From an uncultured Collinsella sp. (GTDB lineage: Bacteria; Actinomycetota; Coriobacteriia; Coriobacteriales; Coriobacteriaceae), in the NCBI GenBank assembly GCA_934654585.1, contig CAKUGF010000009.1, positions 1 to 64,000 on the forward strand: a stretch of 64,000 bases of DNA. Direction: 5' to 3'. The notes beneath the pieces are model-generated. The model was not told where the DNA came from. It saw only the letters and a program-made list of their open reading frames with translations, and made no database searches. Shown piece after piece: positions 24,622 to 32,687 of the stretch (the stretch's first letter is position 1; every line of letters starts with the position of its first letter). A program made the translations under genes and the position numbers.

Positions 24622-25479
24622 CTATTCCACGACCTTATCCGGCTGGATGAGCTCCTCGTAGTAGCTGATATGCTCGCGCGCGTCCTCGATTTCGGGCAGC
24701 AGGAAGTTATAGATAACCTCGATGATCATCGTTGCGCTGATCTTAGAGAACGCAAAGTCGCCCGTCGTCAGCAGCGCCTCATGGTTCACCGTATTAAAGG
24801 TATAGTCGGCCAGACGCGCGAGCGGGGATTTGTTGTCACCGCTGATAACGACCACGGTGGCGCCCTCCTCGCGAGCGGCTTTGGCCATGCGGTTGAGGCG
24901 GCGCGACTTACCGGAGTTCGAGATCAGCACGATGACGTCGCCAGGTTTTAGGGTCAGTGCAAAACCGATCGCGGTCTCGCTGATGGTGCTTGCCATGCAG
25001 CGTAGGCCCAGCTGCGAAAACTTAAACGTCGCATCGAGCGCGACTGCGTTCGTGTTACCCACGGCGGCGAACTCAATGACGCCGGCATTCTTAAGTGCAT
25101 ATACGACCGCCGCCAGAGTCTCGTGGTCAATGCCGTCGATGGTCGCGTTGAGCTCACTTACCTTAGCTGCCAAGATATTTTTAAGGCTTTGCTCCATGTT
25201 GTCGAGCGAGACCTCGTCGGTCAGGCCCTCGTTGCGCTGGCTTTCCAAGTCGCGCGCCAGCGAAAACTGAAAGCTGCGAAAGCTGCCAAAACCCAGCTTG
25301 CGGCAAAAGCGCGAAACGGTCGCCTCGGATGTTGCGGCGGCGCGAGAGAGCTGCGCGGCCGTCAGGCGTGGCGCCTCGGACTGGTGCTCCAGAATGTAGT
25401 CGACAATGCGCTGCTCGGATTCGCTGTATCCCTTGTGGGTGCTAATAAGGGAGAGCGCGCTCTTGCTGCTATCGGTCAT
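24622..25479 (-). CDS. MurR/RpiR family transcriptional regulator
   Basis: 285-residue regulator with an N-terminal RpiR helix-turn-helix (SEQRIVDYILEH, then LSRAAATSEATVSRFCRKLGFGSFRSF) and a C-terminal SIS sugar-phosphate-binding domain (VIEFAAVGNTNAVA, DVIVLISNSGKSRRL, VVISGDNKSPLA). The ATG is chosen because AGGAG lies seven bases upstream; an in-frame start 48 bases earlier lacks one. The gene is divergent from fruA, so a likely effector is a phosphorylated sugar such as fructose-1-phosphate and likely targets are fruA and itself (inference from position). Confidence 0.88.
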   Translation of the reverse strand: MTDSSKSALSLISTHKGYSESEQRIVDYILEHQSEAPRLTAAQLSRAAATSEATVSRFCRKLGFGSFRSFQFSLARDLESQRNEGLTDEVSLDNMEQSLKNILAAKVSELNATIDGIDHETLAAVVYALKNAGVIEFAAVGNTNAVALDATFKFSQLGLRCMASTISETAIGFALTLKPGDVIVLISNSGKSRRLNRMAKAAREEGATVVVISGDNKSPLARLADYTFNTVNHEALLTTGDFAFSKISATMIIEVIYNFLLPEIEDAREHISYYEELIQPDKVVE

Positions 25480-25609
25480 GGATGACTCCTGGTTGGCATG
25501 AAAATCGAACTTGTTTTGCAATGCCATAGTATACGGGCATTTTCAATTACAAGATACACCTTGCCGTTTCAAGTGTTGATGGTAAACTTTCACCTACCGT
25601 TTACGGTTA

Positions 25610-25624
25610 TGAAAGAACCTTTCA
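25610..25624. promoter_or_regulatory. Candidate operator between rpiR and fruA
   Basis: Perfect inverted repeat TGAAAG-AAC-CTTTCA lies 127 bases before the fruA start. A nearby CTTTCACC in GGTAAACTTTCACC (about 25579-25594) looks like a second half-site, and GTAAAC/GTTTAC arms sit there too. Spacing and symmetry fit an RpiR dimer site. Confidence 0.5.
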
Positions 25625-25750
25625 CCGGAGAATTGCGCCTTATCTCTTCTCATGCAAGCGTTGGGTTGGTATCTTTCAGTTGTGGAAAAGCGCGTAAGAA
25701 GCGCGTGTAGGGGAGCGCCCGCGGGCGCAGAACTCAAGAAGGAGGGACAC

Positions 25751-27763
25751 ATGGCTAAGTTTGACATCATCGCCGCCACCGGTTGCCCGACCGGTATCGC
25801 GCACACCTTCATGGCGAAGGAGGCGCTGGAGAAGGCAGCTGCCGAGCGCGGTCTGACCATTAAGGTTGAGACCCATGGCCAGGTCGGTGTCGAGAACGAG
25901 CTCACGAAGGGTGAGATCGCCGGTGCCAAGGCCGTCGTCGTCGCAGCCGACAAGGATGTCCAGGCGGAGCGTTTCGCCGGTAAGCCCATGGTTTCCGTTG
26001 GTGTTTCCAAGGCCCTGTCCGTCGAGGCCGCCGGCAAGCTGATTGACCGCGCGCTCGCCGCCAAGGGCGACGACTCGGTTGCTGCCGCTGCCGATGTCGA
26101 GGACGAGGTCGAGGAGAAGGAGTCCGTCGGCCACATCATCTACAAGCACCTCATGAACGGCGTCAGCCACATGCTGGTCTTCGTCGTCGCCGGTGGTGTC
26201 CTGACCGCTGTTTCGTTCCTGTGGGGCATCATGTCGTTCGACTCCACGAACGCTCAGTACAACACCTTCGCCGCGATGCTCAAGATCATCGGTGGCATTG
26301 CCATGAACCTCATGGTTCCGGTGCTTTCGGCCTATATCGCCGAGTCTATCGGCAAGCGTCCGGCGCTCGTTCCCGGCTTCGTTGCCGGTATGATCGCCAT
26401 CACCGGTCTGCCCGTCTCGCCTGAGACCGGCCTGATCGACGCCGGTGGCTCGGGCGTGGGCTTTGGCTTCCTCGGCGGTATCGTCGGTGGTTTCCTTTCC
26501 GGTTACGTTATCTTGCTGCTGGAGAAGGTCTTTGCCAAGCTGCCTCAGAACCTCAACGGCCTGAAGGCCATCTTCCTCTACCCGCTGTTCTCCACGTTCA
26601 TCGTGGGCATGGTCATGCTCGGCATCTCCGGTCCCATGGCTGCCATCAACACCGCTATGATGGACTTCCTCAAGGGCCTGTCCGCCTCTGGCGCCATCGT
26701 CCTGGGTCTTGCCATCGGCTGCATGTGCGCCTTTGACATGGGCGGCCCGGTCAACAAGGCCGCTTACGTCACCGGTACCGCTATGCTTACCGAGGCCCTG
26801 GCCGCTGGTGTCGGCACCGACACCTACAACTTCGGCACCAACTTCATGGCTGCCGTCTCCGCCGCCTGCATCGTTCCGCCGCTGATCACCACCTTCGCCG
26901 TCGTTGTCGGCAAGAAGTACTTCAGCCAGGAGGATCATGACGCCGGTATCGTCAACCTCATCCTTGGTTGCACCCACATCACCGAGGGTGCCATTCCGTT
27001 CATGACCAAGAACATCTGGCCCGTCATGCCGATCATGATGCTCGGTTCCTCCATCGCTTCGATCCTGACCATCATGTTCAACGTCCACGATCCGGCGCCC
27101 CACGGTGGCTTCCTGGTCCTGCCCGTTGTCGAGAACGGTCCGCTGTGGGTCCTCGCGATCCTCATCGGTGCTGTGGTCGGTGGCATCCTGTTCGTGGCCT
27201 TTAAGAAGTATGACTTCGAGAAGAGCCAGAAGGCTGCCCCTGCTGCCCCCGCTGCCAAGCCGGTCGAGGCTCCCAAGGCTGCTGCCGTCGAGGCTCCCAA
27301 GGCCGAGGCTGCCGACTTCGTGAAGGTCGAGAACGTTTTTGTCGCCGAGGACTTCGCTTCTCGTGACGAGGCCCTGAGCTTTGTCTCCAACCAGGCCGTC
27401 AAGGCCGGTCTCGCCAACGATGCCGACGCTGTTATGAACGCCTTCCTGGCCCGCGAGGCCGAGGGCACCACGGGTATGATGGAGGGCTTCGCTATCCCGC
27501 ATGCCAAGTCCGATGCCATCACCGAGGCCGCCGTCATCGTCGTCAAGGACGAGTCCGGCGTGACCGGTTGGGACACCATGGACGGCGCTCCCGTCAATGT
27601 TGCCATCGCCCTGCTCATCCCGGGCGCCCAGGCTGGCACCACGCACCTCAAGATCCTGTCCAAGGTCGCCGAGGCGCTCATGGACGAAGACTTCCGTGCC
27701 ACCGTCAAGGGTTCCGCTGACGCTGCCGAGATCGCCAAGACGATCAACGCCCGTCTGGTCTAA
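25751..27763 (+). CDS. fruA: Fructose-specific PTS enzyme EIIBCA
   Basis: Takes up fructose and delivers it as fructose-1-phosphate. The 670 residues run in B-C-A order: EIIB (about 1-100) with phosphocysteine ATGCPTGIAHTFM; EIIC (about 125-480) with eight or so membrane segments and FDMGGPVNKAAY; a Pro/Ala-rich linker (KAAPAAPAAKPVEAPKA); and EIIA with phosphohistidine in GFAIPHAKS. AAGGAGGG fixes the ATG; the longer upstream frame is not used. A second linker repeat (VEAPKAAAVEAPKAEAA) marks the joint. HPr and EI follow within 3 kb, so the whole phosphorelay is together. Confidence 0.94.
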   Translation: MAKFDIIAATGCPTGIAHTFMAKEALEKAAAERGLTIKVETHGQVGVENELTKGEIAGAKAVVVAADKDVQAERFAGKPMVSVGVSKALSVEAAGKLIDRALAAKGDDSVAAAADVEDEVEEKESVGHIIYKHLMNGVSHMLVFVVAGGVLTAVSFLWGIMSFDSTNAQYNTFAAMLKIIGGIAMNLMVPVLSAYIAESIGKRPALVPGFVAGMIAITGLPVSPETGLIDAGGSGVGFGFLGGIVGGFLSGYVILLLEKVFAKLPQNLNGLKAIFLYPLFSTFIVGMVMLGISGPMAAINTAMMDFLKGLSASGAIVLGLAIGCMCAFDMGGPVNKAAYVTGTAMLTEALAAGVGTDTYNFGTNFMAAVSAACIVPPLITTFAVVVGKKYFSQEDHDAGIVNLILGCTHITEGAIPFMTKNIWPVMPIMMLGSSIASILTIMFNVHDPAPHGGFLVLPVVENGPLWVLAILIGAVVGGILFVAFKKYDFEKSQKAAPAAPAAKPVEAPKAAAVEAPKAEAADFVKVENVFVAEDFASRDEALSFVSNQAVKAGLANDADAVMNAFLAREAEGTTGMMEGFAIPHAKSDAITEAAVIVVKDESGVTGWDTMDGAPVNVAIALLIPGAQAGTTHLKILSKVAEALMDEDFRATVKGSADAAEIAKTINARLV

Positions 27764-27798
27764 TCCAACGGTTCGCGGATAACACCGCCCCCTGTATA

Positions 27799-27836
27799 AA
27801 AGGCGAGGACTCCACCAGGAGCCCCCGCCTTTTTTC
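27799..27836 (+). terminator. Intrinsic terminator after fruA
   Basis: AAGGCGAGGACTCC / GGAGCCCCCGCCTT stem with two small internal mismatches and an ACCA loop, then TTTTTT. Confidence 0.85.
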
Positions 27837-27846
27837 ATCCCCAAAT

Positions 27847-27915
27847 AAGTTGCGGTGAAATAGGGACTGCTTAAACGTTTCAACCCATAATTCAGTCCCT
27901 ATTTCACCGCAACTT
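27847..27915. repeat. P1 palindrome, copy 1 (AAGTTGCGGTGAAATAGGGACTG arms)
   Basis: Two perfect 23-base arms (starting AAGTTGCGG and ending CCGCAACTT) around a 23-base loop. One of four copies in the window. It lies downstream of fruA in the 526-base gap before ptsH, which also holds a P2 element and no gene. Confidence 0.9.
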
Positions 27916-28023
27916 ACATAGATGGGCATAGATGGAATTATCTGCTGAGTCTTTAGCGCGTACAGATCGCCAGCCAGAATTCCGTTCGAACGATATTGCT
28001 CTGGACCGATCTAGTCTCCGCAG

Positions 28024-28150
28024 CTCGCCTGCCGGGCGGGGCGATTAAGTTTGTCGCGAGTTCCGCACGCAAAGGAAAGCACTTAATGTGCTTTCCGTCT
28101 TGCGCAGGACTGTAGAGCAGCAAACTTAATCGCCCCGCCCGGCAGGCGAG
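28024..28150. repeat. P2 composite palindrome, copy 1
   Basis: Perfect 30-base outer arms (CTCGCCTGCCGGGCGG... and its complement) close a centre where GGAAAGCAC / GTGCTTTCC form a second perfect hairpin with a TTAAT loop, flanked by AGTTCCGCACG and GCGCAGGACT. The same centre recurs in opposite orientation at 43876-43988. Confidence 0.88.
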
Positions 28151-28289
28151 CGCAGGGATACGACATCTGTCCAACAATTCGTGCGAAACACAATGAAAAT
28201 CCGTTTGATGTGAGTTAATATAAACAACGTCGTGAATCTGACTCCTGCCGCATGCATGACAGGGGTTAAACACAAAAAAGGAGTCAATT

Positions 28290-28553
28290 ATGGTTTCTGA
28301 GAAGGCTACCCTCGTCAACCCGCAGGGTCTTCACATGCGTCCCGCCGGCCTCTTCGCCTCCACCATGGGCAAGTATGCCTGCGACGTGACCGTCGTCACC
28401 CCCGAGAAGGAGGTCAACGGTAAGTCCCCGATGGCCCTCATGGCTGCTGGTATCCCTTGCGGTACCGAGGTCGAGGTCAAGTGCGACGGCGCTGACGAGG
28501 CCGAGGCTCTGGCTGCTGCCATCGAGCTCATCAAGAGCGGTCTTGGCGAGTAG
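28290..28553 (+). CDS. ptsH: Phosphocarrier protein HPr
   Basis: Carries phosphate from EI to PTS sugar transporters. 87 residues with His15 in NPQGLHMRPAG and Ser46 in GKSPMALM, the HPr-kinase site of Gram-positive bacteria, so HprK-type catabolite control is possible (no hprK in the window). AAAAAGGAG lies at ideal spacing. The gene is followed by a small hairpin and then ptsI, 132 bases on. Confidence 0.97.
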   Translation: MVSEKATLVNPQGLHMRPAGLFASTMGKYACDVTVVTPEKEVNGKSPMALMAAGIPCGTEVEVKCDGADEAEALAAAIELIKSGLGE

Positions 28554-28596
28554 AACTCAATCGGGTCGCATGTTGAACAATTAAGTTCATATTTGG

Positions 28597-28636
28597 GAGC
28601 GCAGTGACCTGTTGAGGGTAGCTGCGCTCTCTTGTC
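28597..28636 (+). terminator. Weak hairpin between ptsH and ptsI
   Basis: GAGCGCAG / CTGCGCTC stem with a 17-base loop and a short TCTTGT tail. It may partly end transcription so that HPr is made in excess over EI. Confidence 0.4.
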
Positions 28637-28685
28637 ATGGATATGGCAAAACGCTTTATCACATGGCACGGAGAGAGGAATGGGA

Positions 28686-30389
28686 ATGTATCAGGGAGTC
28701 AACGCATCCGAGGGCATCGGTATCGGCACCGTCATGGTCGCCGTCGATCCCGACTTGACGTTTGAGCCGCACGAGGTTGCCGATACTGCAGCCGAGAAGG
28801 AGCGCTATCAGGCCGCTCTTTCGGTCTTCTGCGAGAAGACTCAGGCTCAGGCCGACCACATGAAGGAGACGGTGGGCGAGGCCGAGGCCGAGATCATGAG
28901 CGGACACATCGTCCTGGCTCAGGATCCGGGCATGACCGACGCCATCAACGCCGCCATTGACGGCGGCACCTGCGCCGAGCAGGCGCTCATGGACACCTCG
29001 ACCATGTTCGAGAACATGTTCCTGTCCATGGACGACGAGATGTTCCGTCTGCGCGCGGCCGACATCGCCGACATCCGCACCGGTATTCTGGCCGAGCTGC
29101 TGGGCAAGGAGGTCGTCGACCTTTCCGTCCTGCCTGAGAACACTGTCGTTGTCGTGCATGACCTTACGCCGTCCATGACCGCTACGATCGACAAGGCTCA
29201 CGTTGCCGGCATCGTCACTGAGACTGGCGGCCGCACGTCGCACTCCGCGATTATCGCCCGCGCCCTCGAGATCCCGGCTGTCCTTTCGGTTTCCAACAGC
29301 TGCACCGCACTGCGCAATGGCATGACCGTTGTCGTCGACGGTGGCAAGGGTGTCGTCGAGGCCGATCCCGACGAGGAGACGCTCGCTGCCTACACCGCCA
29401 AGGCCGAAGCTTTCGCTGCCGAGAAGGCTGCTCTCGAGGCCTTCCGCGGCAAGCCTTCTGTGACTGCCGACGGCATCAAGAAGATCATCGCCTGCAACAT
29501 CGGTAACCCCGATGACGTGCCCAACGCGCTCGATCACGACGCCGAGGCCATCGGTCTGTTCCGCTCCGAGTTCCTGTTCATGGACTCTGCCGAGCTTCCC
29601 TCCGAGGAGGAGCAGTTCAACGCCTACCGTAAGGTCGCCAGCGCGCTCAAGGGCGCTCCGGTCATCATCCGCACGCTCGACGTGGGTGGCGACAAGGAGA
29701 TCCCGTACCTGCACATGGTCAAGGAAGAGAATCCCTTCATGGGCTTCCGCGCCGTGCGTTACTGCCTGGCCAATCCCGACCAGTACAAGGTCCAGCTCCG
29801 CGCCCTGCTGCGCGCCAGCGCCTTCGGTGACGTCAAGATTATGATCCCGCTCGTCACCTGCGTCGAGGAGGTCGTGGCCGTCAAGGAGCTCGTCGAGGAG
29901 TGCAAGGCCGAGCTGACCGAAGAGGGTCGCAAGTTCAACGAGAACATCGAGGTCGGCATCATGGTCGAGACGCCTGCCGCTTCGCTGTTCGCTGACCGCC
30001 TGGCCGAGGTCGCCGACTTCTTCTCCATCGGCACCAACGACCTCATCGGCTACACCATGTGCGCCGACCGTGGCAACGACACCATCTCCAACCTGTACCA
30101 GGTGTACTATCCCGCCGTGCTCCGCTCGCTCAAGAACATCATCGAGAGCGGCGTGAAGGCCGGCATCATGGTCGGTATGTGCGGCGAGGCCGCTGCCGAT
30201 CCGCTGCTCGAGCCGCTGCTGATCAGCTGGGGCCTGGAGGAGTTCTCGATGAGCGCTCCGTCGATCCTGCGCGCCCGCAAGACCATCAGCCAGTGGACCA
30301 AGGCCGAGTGCGACGAGCTCGCCGAGAAGGCGCTCGCCTGCAACACCGCTGCCGAGGTCAAGGCGCTGCTCGAGTCCGCAGCTCGCTAA
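28686..30389 (+). CDS. ptsI: PTS enzyme I (phosphoenolpyruvate-protein phosphotransferase)
   Basis: Transfers phosphate from PEP to HPr. About 567 residues. The N-terminal half has the active His in GGRTSHSAIIARALEIPAV; the C-terminal TIM-barrel half has the PEP-binding GLFRSEFLFMD, IIRTLDVGGDKEIPYL, MVETPAA, FFSIGTNDL and the catalytic MCGEAAADP (cysteine-containing). GAGAGAGG gives a sensible spacing to the second of two ATG codons six bases apart. The pair with ptsH is as expected. Confidence 0.97.
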   Translation: MYQGVNASEGIGIGTVMVAVDPDLTFEPHEVADTAAEKERYQAALSVFCEKTQAQADHMKETVGEAEAEIMSGHIVLAQDPGMTDAINAAIDGGTCAEQALMDTSTMFENMFLSMDDEMFRLRAADIADIRTGILAELLGKEVVDLSVLPENTVVVVHDLTPSMTATIDKAHVAGIVTETGGRTSHSAIIARALEIPAVLSVSNSCTALRNGMTVVVDGGKGVVEADPDEETLAAYTAKAEAFAAEKAALEAFRGKPSVTADGIKKIIACNIGNPDDVPNALDHDAEAIGLFRSEFLFMDSAELPSEEEQFNAYRKVASALKGAPVIIRTLDVGGDKEIPYLHMVKEENPFMGFRAVRYCLANPDQYKVQLRALLRASAFGDVKIMIPLVTCVEEVVAVKELVEECKAELTEEGRKFNENIEVGIMVETPAASLFADRLAEVADFFSIGTNDLIGYTMCADRGNDTISNLYQVYYPAVLRSLKNIIESGVKAGIMVGMCGEAAADPLLEPLLISWGLEEFSMSAPSILRARKTISQWTKAECDELAEKALACNTAAEVKALLESAAR

Positions 30390-30463
30390 TTTGGTATCAG
30401 AGGTAACCGCGTGGTTGGAATGGGCCGGCCACGCGGCCCTCACATATACAGGGGGTACTGTAA

Positions 30464-31396
30464 ATGTTCTACACGCTAACCGCTAATCCGGCTGTCGACA
30501 TGACGGTTTCGAGCTCTCCGCTCGAGCCCGACGAGAACGTCCGCACCGGCTCGGCCAGCTACACGGCCAACGGCAAGGGCCTCGACGTGTCCTTCGCCTT
30601 TAAGAAGATGGGCGTCGACACCGTCGCGCTCGGCTTCTTCGCCGGCTTCACGGGCAAGTTCATTGTCGAGGAGGTCATGAACCTGGGTTGCCTGTGCCGC
30701 CCGGTCTGGACCGACGGCATCACGCGTATCAACACCTACGTCAACGATGGCCAGCACGAGTACGGCATCCTCAACCCCGGCGCCCCGATCACGCCGGAGC
30801 ACCAGAAGGAGCTCTACAACATCCTGGACACCGCGGGCGACCTTGAGTGCCTGATCGTCTCTGGTTCCGTGCCTCCCAAAGCTACGCCTGACTTCCTGGC
30901 ACAGGTCATGGAGCACGCTCAGGCCCGTGGCGCCGACGTCGTCCTGGACCTGTCCTCCGACAAGCTCAAGGAGCTCGCTCACAAGAAGCCGCTGCTCATC
31001 AAGCCGAACCATCACGAGATGAAGGCCATCTTCGGCGTGCCGGTCGACACCGACGACGAGGTCCGCGTTGCCATGAAGCTCGCCCACGAGGCTGGCGTGC
31101 AGAACGTTCTGCTCACCCGCGGCAGCCGCGGCGACGCCTACTTCTCCAATGGCGAGGACATCTGGTATGCCAAGCGTGAGTTCAACATCAAGCTGGTCTC
31201 TTCCGTCTGCGCCGGCGACTGCACCCTCGCTGCGTTCCTGCACAAGTGGTACAGGGATCGCGACAACGTCGAGGAGGCCATGAAGCTCGCTATGGCTACT
31301 GGCGCCAACGTTGCCGAGTCCGTCGGCATCGGCGACTTCGGTCACGTCGACGAGTACAGCAAGCGCGTCGCCGTCCGCAAGCTCGATCGCGAGTAA
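30464..31396 (+). CDS. PfkB-family sugar kinase, probable 1-phosphofructokinase (copy 1)
   Basis: Phosphorylates a sugar phosphate with ATP; fructose-1-phosphate is the likely substrate from the fru and pts neighbours. 310 residues with FYTLTANPAVDMTV, ANGKGLDVSFAFKKMG, IVSGSVPP, LIKPNHHEM and the catalytic AGDCTLAAF (family usually GAGDS). It lies 74 bases after ptsI. The next gene is a close paralogue. Tagatose-6-phosphate kinase (LacC) is the main alternative for either copy. Confidence 0.82.
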   Translation: MFYTLTANPAVDMTVSSSPLEPDENVRTGSASYTANGKGLDVSFAFKKMGVDTVALGFFAGFTGKFIVEEVMNLGCLCRPVWTDGITRINTYVNDGQHEYGILNPGAPITPEHQKELYNILDTAGDLECLIVSGSVPPKATPDFLAQVMEHAQARGADVVLDLSSDKLKELAHKKPLLIKPNHHEMKAIFGVPVDTDDEVRVAMKLAHEAGVQNVLLTRGSRGDAYFSNGEDIWYAKREFNIKLVSSVCAGDCTLAAFLHKWYRDRDNVEEAMKLAMATGANVAESVGIGDFGHVDEYSKRVAVRKLDRE

Positions 31397-31427
31397 GCGA
31401 AACGCGACAAATAATGTGCGCATATGG

Positions 31428-31457
31428 CGCCCCGGTTTGTCCGGGGCGTCGTTTTTT
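31428..31457 (+). terminator. Intrinsic terminator between the two pfkB genes
   Basis: CGCCCCGG / CCGGGGCG stem, five-base loop, then TCGTTTTTT. The paralogue after it therefore likely has its own promoter; a TATAAT lies at about 31542. Confidence 0.8.
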
Positions 31458-31582
31458 GTTGAAGGGGAGTGGATTGCCCGCCGTCCTTCACCGCTTCCAC
31501 ACCGTTCACCGAGTTGTCGTAGCCTTTTGACGAAGCGTGGAATATAATTTCATCAACATGTTACCTCGTGAAAGGAACATTC

Positions 31583-32515
31583 ATGATTTACACGCTCACT
31601 GCAAATCCCGCTATTGACTACAACATTTCCTGCGACGGCCTCACCTCCAATACCGTCACGCGTACCCGCAATGCGGTCTACACGCCCAACGGCAAGGGCC
31701 TCAACGTCTCGTTTACCCTCGACCACTACGGTGTCGACACCACGATCCTGGGCTTCTTCGCCGGCTTCTCGGGCGAGTTTATCGTCAAGGGCGCCGAGGC
31801 TCTGGGCGTGCCCGTCAAGCCCGTGTGGACCGACGGCATTACGCGCGTCAACGTGTTCCTCAACGCCGGCCCCGACACCGAGTACAACATGGTCAACGCC
31901 GGCGCTGCCATCAATGACGCCAACGAGCAGGAGATGTTTGAACTCATCGATTCGCTCGACGACATGACCTGCCTGGTCATCAGCGGCTCGCTGCCCCCCA
32001 ACACCTCCGAGGGCTTCCTCGCCGAGGTCCTGCGCCGCGTGAAGGCCAAGGGTGCCGAGTTCGTCCTCGACATCTCGAGCCATCAGCTGGCCGACCTCAT
32101 TGCCATGGAGCCGCTGCTGATCAAGCCCAACGATGACGAGCTGCTCGACATCTTTGGCATTAAGGTGAGCGGTGTCGACGATGAGTCCGTCAAGGGCGCC
32201 ATGGCCGAGCTGCATGCCAAGGGTGCCAAGAATGTCCTGCTGACCCTGGGCGGTGCCGGTGCATACTTCTCCAACGGTGAGCACATCTGGTTTGCCAGCC
32301 GCACCTTCGACGTCAAGCTGCTGTCGACCGTCTGCGCCGGTGACTCTTCGCTAGCCGCCTTCCTGTCCGTGTGGCATGACGCCCCCGAGCGCGTTGAGGA
32401 CGCCCTGCGCCTTTCTATGGCCACCGGCGCCAACGTGGTCGAGTGCCCGGGCCTGGGCGACTTTGCCAAGGTCGAGGAGTATAAGAAGGGCATCGCCATC
32501 CGTCAGGTCTGTTAA
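31583..32515 (+). CDS. PfkB-family sugar kinase, probable 1-phosphofructokinase (copy 2)
   Basis: 310-residue paralogue of the gene before it, identical in length and alignable from end to end (IYTLTANPAIDYNI, PNGKGLNVSFTLDHYG, VISGSLPPN, LIKPNDDEL, CAGDSSLAAF). The catalytic region is nearer to the family consensus (AGDSS) than in copy 1. AAAGGA lies before the ATG. A terminator lies on each side, so it is a separate unit. The two copies may differ in substrate or regulation. Confidence 0.82.
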   Translation: MIYTLTANPAIDYNISCDGLTSNTVTRTRNAVYTPNGKGLNVSFTLDHYGVDTTILGFFAGFSGEFIVKGAEALGVPVKPVWTDGITRVNVFLNAGPDTEYNMVNAGAAINDANEQEMFELIDSLDDMTCLVISGSLPPNTSEGFLAEVLRRVKAKGAEFVLDISSHQLADLIAMEPLLIKPNDDELLDIFGIKVSGVDDESVKGAMAELHAKGAKNVLLTLGGAGAYFSNGEHIWFASRTFDVKLLSTVCAGDSSLAAFLSVWHDAPERVEDALRLSMATGANVVECPGLGDFAKVEEYKKGIAIRQVC

Positions 32516-32554
32516 CTTGGGCATAGCGCTTGAGTATTTGAGTATTTGAGCATT

Positions 32555-32593
32555 ACGCATCCGTCTTGGGAACAGGACGGATGCGTTTTTGTT
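32555..32593 (+). terminator. Intrinsic terminator after the second pfkB gene
   Basis: Perfect 11-bp stem ACGCATCCGTC / GACGGATGCGT, ten-base loop, then TTTTTGTTT. Just before it is a short direct repeat of TTGAGTA (three times). Confidence 0.88.
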
Positions 32594-32687
32594 TATAGGA
32601 CTTGCGTGTGCAGGCGAGCCTGTTTCTTGCTAGACTTCTGGCAGATGCAATCGAAAGCCAATTTGATAGGCGCAGGAGGCCATAGGT

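Noticed and set aside
25676-27883. 735-codon open frame opposite fruA
   Set aside because: Composition is Gly/Asp/His-rich as expected from reading the complement of a biased gene, and fruA is complete on the other strand.
27916-28289. Possible small gene between the P1 and P2 elements and ptsH
   Set aside because: Frames here read through P2 arms, have no ribosome-binding site and no hydrophobic or domain pattern.
28659-30443. 594-codon open frame opposite ptsI
   Set aside because: Shadow of ptsI; no motif and no start signals.
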